Of a DNA stretch of 64,000 nt, positions 43,930-51,926 are shown piece after piece; positions within the stretch are counted from its first letter, which is position 1; each line of letters starts with the position of its first letter. The translations under genes and the position numbers were made by a program. Source of the DNA: Pseudomonas gingeri (GTDB lineage Bacteria; Pseudomonadota; Gammaproteobacteria; Pseudomonadales; Pseudomonadaceae); contig NZ_JACAOS010000003.1 of the NCBI RefSeq assembly GCF_013386165.1, positions 1,034,343-1,098,342 of the forward strand, given 5' to 3'. The notes under the pieces were generated by a model that made no database searches, was not told the DNA's origin, and saw only the letters and a list, made by a program, of their open reading frames with translations.

Positions 43930-45609
43930 TCAGCTCGCGGTGCCAGGCCCCGGTGGTTGATTGACCTGCTGCACCACCGCATACACGCTCAAATCACTGA
44001 GCGTGACCTGCGCCAGCGTCTCGGCCGGTAGCGCCAACAAGGCCTGATGCGCCCCGTGCTTCAAGCGCGCGAAGAACAGCCGTTTACCTTCGCTGGGGAA
44101 ACGCACGATAAAGTCCTGCAGGGCTTCCAGGCTGGTGCCGTCCAGGTCCGGCGATTCCTCCAGGCTGAGGATCAGCGAATGCACGGCATCGCCTTGCTCG
44201 TGAACCCGCCGCGAGACGCTACCCAGGATGCGTTCGGCATTGGCGAAGAACAACGGCTCCCCCGGACGTACGATCAGCACCCCGGGCACCTCACGTGCCT
44301 GGGGATGCAGTTGGCAGTCGACGAAATCATGACCCTCGGCAATATGCCCGAGCACCTGGATCGACGCCGAGGACATTTGCCGCAACATCAGCATCAGGCT
44401 GATCGCCACCGCCGCCAGCAAACCGTCCAGCACCCCGAGCAGCAGCACCGCAGCCACTGCGCAGATCGCCAGGACCCGGTCCCGGCGCCAGACAAAATAA
44501 CGCTGCAAGGGCTCCAGGCTCAGGGCCCGGGTCAAGGCATGGATGACGATGGCCGCCAGTACCGGTTCCGGCGTCAGGGCGATCAGCGGCAACAAGGTCA
44601 GTACGATCACCAGCACCACCAGCGCCGCCACCACGCCGGCCAACCGTGAGGTTGCACCAGCCGCTTCATTGGCCGAAGTCGCCGAGTAGCCGGCCCCGGC
44701 GGGCATGCCATGGAACAGGCCGGACAACAGGTTGGCGCCACCCAGCACCAGCAGGTCGCGGTTGGAGCTCACCCGATCACCATGCTTGAGGGCAAAGGCG
44801 CTGATGGAGCCGTAGGACTCGGCATAGAGAATCATCACCATGGCAAAGCCCAGTTCCACCAGCTTCAGCCACTCGGAGAACGCCAGGCGCGGCAGCGACG
44901 GCACCGCCAGTTGCAGATCGATCACGCCGATCAGATTGACCCCATAGCCGGGCAGGTCCAGCCATTTGCCAGCGGCGACGCCAAGCATCACCACCAGCAA
45001 GCCGCCCGGCAAACGCCGGAAGCGGCCCAGTACCGAGAGCAGCACCAGGGCGACCACCGCCACCGCGACACCGGCCCAGTTCCAGCTCGGCAACTGGCTG
45101 AGCAATTCGGGCACGAAGCGGATCAGGTCGCCGTGGGCGGGACTCACATGGACGATGCTTGCGACCTGCTTGAGGATGATGGTCACCGCCAGACCAAAGG
45201 CAAAACCACGCAGTACCGGCTTGGCAATAAAGGCGGTGACGCTGCCCAGCTTGAACAAGCCGGCGAGCAGGAACATCAGGCCGGTGATCATCACCAGGCC
45301 GATGGCCATGGTCAGGCGCAACGCCATGTCGGGACCGGCCACCGAGACCGTGGCCGCCGCCAGCACCGCGGCCGACGACGAGGTTGCCGAGACGATGGCA
45401 TAGCGGCTGGTGCCGAACAGGCCGTAGCACAGCAGACCGGCAAAAAGCGCGATGACCCCGGCCTGGGGCGGCACGTTGGCGATGCTCGAATAGGCCACCG
45501 CTTCAGGCAATAACAGACCGGCGATCGACAGCCCGGCAATCAAATCCGCCCAGCCGCGTTTGGACTGGGCCACCGGCGTCGGGGTAGGTACTACGGACGA
45601 CTCAGGCAT
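43930..45609 (-). CDS. SulP-family anion transporter with STAS domain
   Basis: The product is 559 aa. About 10-12 helices follow a short N-terminus; the first reads GWADLIAGLSIAGLLLPEAV, then AYSSIANVPP. The C-terminal STAS domain begins near residue 430 (FVDCQLHPQAREVPGVLIVR, then LILSLEESPDLDGTS). SulP proteins carry sulfate, bicarbonate or dicarboxylates, often with H+ or Na+. The ATG at 45609 lies inside the end of the ParB-like gene, overlapping its TGA by 8 bp, so the two are co-translated. Substrate not recognisable. Confidence 0.9.
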   Translation of the reverse strand: MPESSVVPTPTPVAQSKRGWADLIAGLSIAGLLLPEAVAYSSIANVPPQAGVIALFAGLLCYGLFGTSRYAIVSATSSSAAVLAAATVSVAGPDMALRLTMAIGLVMITGLMFLLAGLFKLGSVTAFIAKPVLRGFAFGLAVTIILKQVASIVHVSPAHGDLIRFVPELLSQLPSWNWAGVAVAVVALVLLSVLGRFRRLPGGLLVVMLGVAAGKWLDLPGYGVNLIGVIDLQLAVPSLPRLAFSEWLKLVELGFAMVMILYAESYGSISAFALKHGDRVSSNRDLLVLGGANLLSGLFHGMPAGAGYSATSANEAAGATSRLAGVVAALVVLVIVLTLLPLIALTPEPVLAAIVIHALTRALSLEPLQRYFVWRRDRVLAICAVAAVLLLGVLDGLLAAVAISLMLMLRQMSSASIQVLGHIAEGHDFVDCQLHPQAREVPGVLIVRPGEPLFFANAERILGSVSRRVHEQGDAVHSLILSLEESPDLDGTSLEALQDFIVRFPSEGKRLFFARLKHGAHQALLALPAETLAQVTLSDLSVYAVVQQVNQPPGPGTAS

Positions 45610-46219
45610 CGATCGGACCACTCCAACCCGGCAGATAACGCGCCGCCTGGCTGCGGGCCAGCTTGAGGGCGGCCGCCTGCACCTGCTCGCTCGAGCCGCC
45701 GAGTTCGGCGACGGCGAGGCGTGTGCGGAAGAAGTCGGCCCAGAGGAACTCGCTGAAAGGCGTGACATCCTTGGCAAAACCACCGGCCCGGCGCAAGGCA
45801 CCCGCCAGACTGCGGTAGGGATCATCCTGCAGGTCGCTGATAGAGCCGGGCACTTTGTCGTAACCGCGGCGAATGCCCTTGGCATCGTAGGGATGGACCC
45901 ACTGATGGAAATCCATGATGGTCCAGAAACTCGCGGGCTCGACGAACGAGAGGTCCTTGAGCACCAGCAGCGAGACCTTCTTCACTTCTTCCTGTATCAG
46001 CGCCAGGCCGAAGTGATGATGATCGACAATGTAGTGCCGCCCTTCAGGTCCGAGGACACAGGGAAACCAGTGATTATCGAGGGCGGCTTCGCGTTCCTTG
46101 CGCTTGAGGGTCTGCCATTGGGCTTGCTTGAGGGCGACCTCTTGCAGGCCGACGGTGACTTGGGTGGGGTGCAGTTTTGCAAGCTTTGCGCTGATCAATT
46201 GCGGGCGAGCACGAGCCAT
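45602..46219 (-). CDS. ParB-like (ParBc_2/Srx-fold) protein
   Basis: The product is 205 aa. It has the ParB-like nuclease fold: ISAKLAKLHPTQVTVGLQEV, then HYIVDHHHFGLALIQEE with a His triad where ParB/sulfiredoxin proteins have the nucleotide-binding box. Not a chromosome-partition ParB: no HTH. ATG at 46219 after TGGAG. Upstream of, and overlapping, a SulP transporter gene. Function unknown; a nucleotide-binding regulator or modifying enzyme for transport is one guess. Confidence 0.75.
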   Translation of the reverse strand: MARARPQLISAKLAKLHPTQVTVGLQEVALKQAQWQTLKRKEREAALDNHWFPCVLGPEGRHYIVDHHHFGLALIQEEVKKVSLLVLKDLSFVEPASFWTIMDFHQWVHPYDAKGIRRGYDKVPGSISDLQDDPYRSLAGALRRAGGFAKDVTPFSEFLWADFFRTRLAVAELGGSSEQVQAAALKLARSQAARYLPGWSGPIDA

Positions 46220-46280
46220 TGAGCATCTCCAGGCAGACCAGTCCGAACCTTGGACTGATCGCAAGCTTAGCCCTGAATGG

Positions 46281-46320
46281 CCTGTAGGCGCGAGCAATCG
46301 AGCGTCGACCGGCGGCTCCT
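46281..46320. repeat. Second-class REP-like element
   Basis: CCTGTAGGCGCGAGCAATCG-AGCGTCGACCGGCGGCTCCT. The core shares about 24 bp, in inverse orientation, with 43014-43040. Confidence 0.6.
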
Positions 46321-46342
46321 AGCAAGAGCCGCGCGCGTGGTA

Positions 46343-47482
46343 TCAGGCTTTTGCGCCGAGCTTCCAGACCCGAGCGATATCCCCCGCTCGTGCACTCAGC
46401 AGGCGCGGCGCGTCACGGCAGGCCTGCTCCAGGCTCATGGGCCCGGACGCCAGGGCAAACGCCGCATCGACCCCGTGGGCATACATCTGCTCATAACCTT
46501 CGCCGAGGGTGCCGGCCAGCACGATCACCGGCACGCCCTGCTCCTGGGCAATCCGCGCCACGCCGAACGGCGTCTTGCCGCGCAGGGTCTGGGCATCGAA
46601 GCGACCTTCGCCGGTAATCACCAGGTCGGCACCGCACACCGCATCGGCCAGCCCCACCAATTCCGCCACCACCTCAACGCCGGGACGAAAGCGCGCGCCC
46701 AGGAACGCCTTGGCGGCAAAGCCCAAGCCGCCCGCCGCGCCGCTGCCCGGTTCGTCACGCACGTCCTGGCCCAGTACCTGCGCACACAGATCGGCAAAAT
46801 GCCCGAGGGCAGCATCCAGTTCACGCACCTGGGTCGGCGTCGCGCCTTTCTGCGGGCCGAAGATCGCCGAAGCGCCCTGCTCGCCGCACAAGGGGTTGTT
46901 CACGTCGGCGGCGATCTCGAAACGCACCTGGTCGATCCGTGGGTCCATTCCTTCGACGGTCACCCGCGCGACACCGGCCAAAGCCAGGCCACCGGCTTGC
47001 ACCACCTGTCCCTGGGCATCGAACAGCCCCACGCCGAGGGCCTGCAAGGCACCGGCACCGGCGTCGTTGGTGGCGCTGCCGCCAATCGCCAGGATAATCC
47101 GTTGCGCACCGGCATCCAGGGCCGCGCGGATCAACTCGCCGGTACCGAAGGTGCTGGTGATGCAGGCATCGCGTTGCTCGCTCGGGACCAGTTGCAAGCC
47201 ACTGGCCTCGGCCATCTCGATAATCGCCGTGGCGCTTGCCTGCAACCAGCCCCAATGCGCGTCCACCGGCTGCCCCAGGGGACCGCGTACCCGTTGCTGG
47301 CGCAACTCGCCATTGCACGCCGCCAGCACCGAAGCCACAGTCCCCTCGCCGCCGTCGGCCATCGGGCATTCAATCAACTGCGCCTCGGGCAGCACCTTGG
47401 CCAGGCCTTCGGCAATCGCCCGGGCCACACCTTCGGCACTGAGGCTGTCCTTGAACGAGTCGGGGGCGATGATGATTTTCAT
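46343..47482 (-). CDS. garK: Glycerate 2-kinase (GarK/GlxK type)
   Basis: The product is 379 aa, the normal glycerate kinase type 1 length. MKIIIAPDSFKDSLSAEGVA at the start, EGTVASVLAAC, then the GGSATNDAGAGALQALG signature and TGEGRFDAQTLRGKTPFGVA near the end are diagnostic. It converts D-glycerate to 2-phosphoglycerate, the last step of glucarate, galactarate and related degradation in the cytoplasm. It lies downstream of the CdaR-type regulator on the same strand (99 bp apart). Confidence 0.94.
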   Translation of the reverse strand: MKIIIAPDSFKDSLSAEGVARAIAEGLAKVLPEAQLIECPMADGGEGTVASVLAACNGELRQQRVRGPLGQPVDAHWGWLQASATAIIEMAEASGLQLVPSEQRDACITSTFGTGELIRAALDAGAQRIILAIGGSATNDAGAGALQALGVGLFDAQGQVVQAGGLALAGVARVTVEGMDPRIDQVRFEIAADVNNPLCGEQGASAIFGPQKGATPTQVRELDAALGHFADLCAQVLGQDVRDEPGSGAAGGLGFAAKAFLGARFRPGVEVVAELVGLADAVCGADLVITGEGRFDAQTLRGKTPFGVARIAQEQGVPVIVLAGTLGEGYEQMYAHGVDAAFALASGPMSLEQACRDAPRLLSARAGDIARVWKLGAKA

Positions 47483-47581
47483 GGGGACGATCTCCAGTTC
47501 TTGTGACGCCCATGCTGCCAGTTGGAACAGGGAATGACGCCAGTCTGCTGCACAAGCCCGAACGGGGCTTTTTGTTCAATC

Positions 47582-48706
47582 CTACAAACCGCCCCCCATG
47601 ACCGGTGATTCGCTGTGCGGCAACAATTGCACCCCGAGGTACAACGCCAGCATCCCGTCCAGGCGCAGCGGGTCGACCCCGCTGATCTCGGCAATCCGTT
47701 CCATCCGGTAGCGCAGGCTGTTGCGGTGAATCCCCAATGCCTCGGCACAGCCCTGGCTCTGCCCATCATGCTCGCACCAACTGCGCAGGGTCGCGAGCAA
47801 CTGGCCGTTGCCGTCCTTGGCGATCACCTTGCGCAATGGTTTGAGCAACTCTTCCAGTGCATCGTCGCTGCGATGCCGCCAGAGCATCACCGGCAAGCGA
47901 TAACGATTGAGGAGCAACAGGCGGCTTTGGGGCAAGACATCCCGGCCATAGGCGAGCAAATCGCTGACCCGCCGATAACAACGGCGCAGGCCCTGCAAGC
48001 CGTCAGCCTGCCCGCCCACCGCGACCCGGGCGACTTTCCAACCGAGGCTGTCGAGCTTTTCCAGCAGGCGCTGATCGTCCAGGATCACCGTCGAGGGTCG
48101 GCACCACAGCAGCGAGGCGGTCGAAGCACTGACACACCAACTGTCGGGATAACGCGACTGCAACCAGGCCATCAGTGCTTCGGCACTCTGCCCCGGGTCC
48201 AGCTCGAACAGGTAGGGAATCCGCGACAACTGCGGTTTGAGCCCCATCTGCCGGGCCTCGTCGATCAAGCGCGGCGAATCGCCCTCATCACTGAGCAACA
48301 ACGCCAGCAGGTCATCGCAACGCTGGCGCCGCCATTGCTGCTCGGCCTGCTGATGACGCTGGCCCACCAGCATTTCGGCGGTCATGCGCACCAGCTCGGC
48401 ATAAGTACGTAACTGCTCCGGCTCGCCGGTAATGCCCAGCACGCCAATCAGCCGTTCATCATGCATCAGCGGCAGGTTGATGCCCGGCTGCACGCCCTTC
48501 AGGCACTTGGCCGCCTGCTCGTCGATCACCACCACCCTGCCATTGGCCAACACCAACTGCGCGCCTTCGTGACGGGTATTGATCCGCTCCGGCTCGCCAC
48601 TGCCGAGGATCAGGCCCTGGCTGTCCATGACATTGACGTTGTACGGCAGAATGGCCATCGTACGGTCGACGATATCCTGTGCCAGGTCATGGTCCAGTTC
48701 GAACAT
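47582..48706 (-). CDS. cdaR: CdaR-family sugar diacid regulator
   Basis: The product is 374 aa. N-terminal sugar-diacid-recognition domain (MFELDHDLAQDIVDRTMAIL, then YNVNVMDSQGLILGSG). Middle helical region. C-terminal PucR-type helix-turn-helix (LLATLRSWCEHDGQSQGCAE, then ALGIHRNSLRYRMERIAEIS). In E. coli CdaR activates garK and the glucarate/galactarate genes. Divergent from the MFS transporter gene at 48874 with a strong palindrome between. Confidence 0.92.
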   Translation of the reverse strand: MFELDHDLAQDIVDRTMAILPYNVNVMDSQGLILGSGEPERINTRHEGAQLVLANGRVVVIDEQAAKCLKGVQPGINLPLMHDERLIGVLGITGEPEQLRTYAELVRMTAEMLVGQRHQQAEQQWRRQRCDDLLALLLSDEGDSPRLIDEARQMGLKPQLSRIPYLFELDPGQSAEALMAWLQSRYPDSWCVSASTASLLWCRPSTVILDDQRLLEKLDSLGWKVARVAVGGQADGLQGLRRCYRRVSDLLAYGRDVLPQSRLLLLNRYRLPVMLWRHRSDDALEELLKPLRKVIAKDGNGQLLATLRSWCEHDGQSQGCAEALGIHRNSLRYRMERIAEISGVDPLRLDGMLALYLGVQLLPHSESPVMGGGL

Positions 48707-48750
48707 AGCGGTAGGGTCCTTGGTTCAGGTGGATCGGTGTTTGTTCAGCA

Positions 48751-48778
48751 GCACAGGGTACACCGACAAACCCTGTGC
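48751..48778. promoter_or_regulatory. Inverted repeat in the cdaR-transporter promoter gap
   Basis: GCACAGGGT (48751-48759) and ACCCTGTGC (48770-48778) are perfect arms, 10 bp apart. TGTGC at 48774-48778 can also pair with GCACA at 48783-48787. Placed between the divergent cdaR and transporter genes, it is a good candidate CdaR site. Observation direct; protein assignment inferred. Confidence 0.55.
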
Positions 48779-48873
48779 AATGGCACAAAGACAGCAACGC
48801 TGGGGTGACCGAGACTCACAGGGCGATCAAGTTACCCTTGCCTCGCAAAAAATCATAATAAAGAGAGACCGCC

Positions 48874-50187
48874 ATGTCACAGAGCGCCGCGATATCCCAG
48901 GCCACCGCTGACTTGAAAGACACCGTATACAAGCGCATCACCCTGCGCCTGATCCCCTTCATCTTCATCTGCTACCTGTTCAACTACCTCGACCGGGTCA
49001 ATGTTGGATTTGCCAAGCTGCAGATGCTCGACGCATTGAAATTCAGCGAAACCATCTACGGCCTCGGTGCCGGGATTTTCTTTATCGGCTATGTGCTGTG
49101 CGGCGTGCCGAGCAACCTGGCGCTGAGTCGCTTCGGTCCACGGCGCTGGATCGCCTTGATGATGATCACTTGGGGGGCGCTCTCGACCTGCCTGCTGTTC
49201 GTCAGCACACCGACCCAGTTCTATACCGTGCGCCTGTTCACCGGGGCCGCCGAAGCCGGCTTCTTCCCTGGTGTGGTGCTGTACCTCTCGCAGTGGTTCC
49301 CGAGCTTTCGCCGCGGACGGATCATGGCCCTGTTCATGTCGGCGATCCCGGTCTCGGGCCTGCTCGGCAGCCCTTTCTCCGGCTGGATCCTCAACCACTT
49401 TGCCGCTGGCCAAGGCGGCCTTGCCGGCTGGCAGTGGATGTTCCTGTTGCAGGGCATCCCGACCATCGCCCTGGGCATCGCGGCGTTTTTCCTGCTGGCG
49501 GATAAATTCGCCAACGCCAAGTGGCTGACCGCCGAGGAACGCACAGTGCTCGAAGCCGACCAGGCCGAGGATGCCGCCAACAAACCGAAGGCCGTCAGCG
49601 ACTCGCTGGGTGAAGTGTTCAAGAACCCGGCCATCTGGGCCTTCGGCCTGATCTACTTCTGCATCCAGAGCGGCGTCTACGCCATCAACTTCTGGCTGCC
49701 GTCGATCATCAAGAACCTCGGTTTCAGCGATAACCTGGTGATCGGCTGGCTCAGTGCGATTCCCTATCTGCTGGCGGCGGTGTTCATGTTGCTGGTGGGG
49801 CGCTCCGCCGACTTGCGCAAGGAGCGCCGTTGGCACCTGGTGGTACCGATGCTGATGGGCGCCATCGGCCTGTTGATCGCGGTCAACTTCGCCACCACGC
49901 CAGCCATCGCGATTCTCGGCCTGACGATTGCCACCATGGGCGCCCTCACCGGCCTGCCGATGTTCTGGCCGGTGCCCACCGCCTTGCTCAGCGCAGGCGC
50001 CGCAGCCGGTGGTCTGGCGCTGATCAACTCCATGGGCCAGATGGCCGGCTTTCTCAGCCCCTATCTGGTGGGTTGGGTCAAGGATGCCAGCGGTTCCACC
50101 GATGCCGCCCTGTATGTGCTGGCGGCAGTGATTGTCGCTGGCAGCCTGTTGGCCCTGCGCATGACCCGCTCATTGCGCGCGGTATAA
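48874..50187 (+). CDS. MFS sugar acid transporter (anion:cation symporter type)
   Basis: The product is 437 aa with twelve helices, of the ACS subfamily (GudP/GarP-like). Family marks: FICYLFNYLDRVNVGFAKLQ at the first helix, and GFFPGVVLYLSQWFPSFRRG. It probably imports glucarate, galactarate, glycerate or a related sugar acid by proton symport. AAAGAGAGA precedes the ATG. It forms a module with cdaR and garK; no dehydratase or aldolase genes lie here. Confidence 0.88.
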   Translation: MSQSAAISQATADLKDTVYKRITLRLIPFIFICYLFNYLDRVNVGFAKLQMLDALKFSETIYGLGAGIFFIGYVLCGVPSNLALSRFGPRRWIALMMITWGALSTCLLFVSTPTQFYTVRLFTGAAEAGFFPGVVLYLSQWFPSFRRGRIMALFMSAIPVSGLLGSPFSGWILNHFAAGQGGLAGWQWMFLLQGIPTIALGIAAFFLLADKFANAKWLTAEERTVLEADQAEDAANKPKAVSDSLGEVFKNPAIWAFGLIYFCIQSGVYAINFWLPSIIKNLGFSDNLVIGWLSAIPYLLAAVFMLLVGRSADLRKERRWHLVVPMLMGAIGLLIAVNFATTPAIAILGLTIATMGALTGLPMFWPVPTALLSAGAAAGGLALINSMGQMAGFLSPYLVGWVKDASGSTDAALYVLAAVIVAGSLLALRMTRSLRAV

Positions 50188-50199
50188 AGCAGCGGCAAT

Positions 50200-50238
50200 A
50201 AAAAGCCCGGGGACCGACATCGCTGTCGCTCCTCGGGC
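50200..50238 (+). terminator. Imperfect terminator after the MFS gene
   Basis: AAAAGCCCGGGGACCGACA pairs with TGTCGCTCCTCGGGC with one mismatch and bulges. A-rich before, but no T run on the plus strand after it; it could serve the minus-strand gene ending at 50261 instead. Confidence 0.55.
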
Positions 50239-50260
50239 GCGCCTCCCCCCATCAATACAA

Positions 50261-50494
50261 TCAGGCGGTAGCATTCACACTTTGAGTCGTGGAAGTCATG
50301 GCTTTCTTGCTGTGCTTCTTGTGGTGTTTTTTCTTCTTGGTCGCCAACTGCATACCGGCCTTCTCGGAAGTGACCTTCTGGGTCTGAGTCGTCGGCGCGA
50401 CCTGCGCTTGCGCCATCACCATCGGGACGACGCCCGCCTGGGCAACGACGATCGCCATGGCCAGCGCTTTAAGACGTTTCGAATTAAGCATCAT
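50261..50494 (-). CDS. Small exported Lys/His-rich protein
   Basis: The product is 77 aa. Residues 1-30 are a signal peptide (cleavage after VPMVMAQA). The mature part is Thr/Gln-rich, then has a KKKKHHKKHSKK block near residues 53-64. No family recognised. The basic block could bind nucleic acid, phosphate surface or metal; E. coli acid-shock protein Asr has a comparable His/Lys-rich exported design. Start at 50494; a clear AGAGAG ribosome site precedes it on the minus strand. Confidence 0.65.
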   Translation of the reverse strand: MMLNSKRLKALAMAIVVAQAGVVPMVMAQAQVAPTTQTQKVTSEKAGMQLATKKKKHHKKHSKKAMTSTTQSVNATA

Positions 50495-50806
50495 CTCTCT
50501 CCATATTGAACGGGGTTATGTCCTGATGGCCTTACGACTGTACCCGCCGGACAAGCGGGCCTCTTGGCTATATATGACTTTAGTTCGAGCTGTCATAACA
50601 ACCTGTCAGAATTGACAGTTCCGACAAACGGTCAATCGTTGAGATTGTTGTGCCATATCTCTGTTGGATGTCGGAATAGATGAAATTTTTGTGCAATGTT
50701 CCATAACTTGGCTGTCGGATATCAGCGAGCCAATTGAGAGATTGCTCAACGGCAGCGTTCTGGTATCTGATAAGCACCTTCTCTTACGTGCAAAAGGATG
50801 CTGTCC
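50495..50806. other. Divergent promoter gap
   Basis: Some 312 bp between the Lys/His-rich gene (minus) and the aldo/keto reductase gene (plus). It holds the CTGTCA palindrome at 50603-50618 and an upstream CTGTCA at 50590-50595. AAAAGGA (50791-50797) is the reductase ribosome site. Confidence 0.5.
50603..50618. promoter_or_regulatory. CTGTCA-GAAT-TGACAG palindrome
   Basis: Perfect 6-bp arms with 4-bp spacer. Read on the minus strand, the 19-bp context AACTGTCAATTCTGACAGG differs at one base from the element at 18272-18290. Confidence 0.55.
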
Positions 50807-51820
50807 ATGAGTTATCGCACCCTCGGCCATTCCGGACTGCAAGTCAGCGCATTGACACTGGGCAGCATGATGTTCGGTGAGCAGACCGACACCGAAACCT
50901 CCCTGCGCATCATCGACAAGGCCTGGGACCAGGGCATCAACTTTATCGACACTGCGGACATCTACACCGGCGGGCGCTCCGAAGAAATCGTCGGCGAAGC
51001 GATTGCCCGCAACCGCCATGAGTGGATCCTTGCGACCAAGGCCGGTATAGGCCCGGTGGATGGCAAGCCGAACCGTAGCGGCCTGAGCCGCAAGCATCTG
51101 TTCAATGCCATCGAAGCCAGCCTCGGGCGCCTGGGCACTGACTACCTGGACATCTACTACCTGCACCGTGAAGACCACAACACTCCGCTGGAAATCACGA
51201 TATCGGCCATCGGCGACCTGCTGCGCCAGGGCAAGATCCGCCATTGGGGTCTGTCCAACTATCGTGGCTGGCGGATTGCCGAAGTGATCCGCGTGGCCGA
51301 GCGCATGGGGGTGGACAAGCCGGTCATCAGCCAGCCGCTGTACAACATCGTCAACCGCCAGGCCGAGACCGAGCAGATCGCCGCCGCTGCTGCCTACGGC
51401 CTGGGTGTGGTGCCCTACAGCCCACTGGCCCGTGGCGTGCTCAGCGGCAAATACGCCCCGGATGTCACGCCGGATGCCAACAGCCGGGCCGGACGCCAGG
51501 ACAAGCGCATCCTCGAGACCGAATGGCGGGTGGAATCATTGCGCATTGCCCAGCAGTTGCAGGCCTACACCCAGCAGCGCGGCATCGGCCTGGTGGAGTT
51601 CGCGATTGCCTGGGTCCTGAACAATACGGCGGTCAGCTCGGCGATTGTCGGCCCGCGCACCGAAGAACAATGGGACAGCTACACCAAGGCACTGACGGTG
51701 AAGATCAGCGCCGAGGACGAAGCCTTTGTCGACTCGCTGGTGAGTCCGGGGCATGCGTCTACCCCAGGTTTCAACGATGTCAGCCACTATGTCTCCGGGC
51801 GCGTGCCACGGGCCCTTTGA
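50807..51820 (+). CDS. Aldo/keto reductase
   Basis: The product is 337 aa, a TIM-barrel NADPH-dependent oxidoreductase. Catalytic tetrad: Asp and Tyr in INFIDTADIYTGGRSEEI, Lys in WILATKAG, His in YYLHREDHNTPLE. Start ATG 50807 after AAAAGGA. Similar to YghZ/IolS-type reductases; substrate unknown. Monocistronic. Confidence 0.9.
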   Translation: MSYRTLGHSGLQVSALTLGSMMFGEQTDTETSLRIIDKAWDQGINFIDTADIYTGGRSEEIVGEAIARNRHEWILATKAGIGPVDGKPNRSGLSRKHLFNAIEASLGRLGTDYLDIYYLHREDHNTPLEITISAIGDLLRQGKIRHWGLSNYRGWRIAEVIRVAERMGVDKPVISQPLYNIVNRQAETEQIAAAAAYGLGVVPYSPLARGVLSGKYAPDVTPDANSRAGRQDKRILETEWRVESLRIAQQLQAYTQQRGIGLVEFAIAWVLNNTAVSSAIVGPRTEEQWDSYTKALTVKISAEDEAFVDSLVSPGHASTPGFNDVSHYVSGRVPRAL

Positions 51821-51837
51821 CCCCGATCAACGCGATC

Positions 51838-51918
51838 CCTGCAGGAGCCAGCTTGCTGGCGATGAACGATAACGCGGTGCACCTGATGCACCGCTATCGC
51901 TGGCAAGCCAGCTCCTAG
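51838..51918. repeat. REPIN after the aldo/keto reductase gene
   Basis: CCTGCAGGAGCCAGCTTGCT-GGCGATGAACG faces CGCTATCGCTGGCAAGCCAG-CTCCTAGAT. Confidence 0.9.
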
Positions 51919-51926
51919 ATAGGGCT

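Noticed and set aside
43930..45885. A longer SulP start reaching into the ParB-like gene
   Set aside because: Homology begins with the segment after the ATG at 45609, and the extension reads the ParB-like gene out of frame.
4673..51918. CRISPR-like repeats
   Set aside because: The many 20-30-bp repeats are REP palindromes scattered between genes, not regularly spaced arrays, and there are no cas genes.
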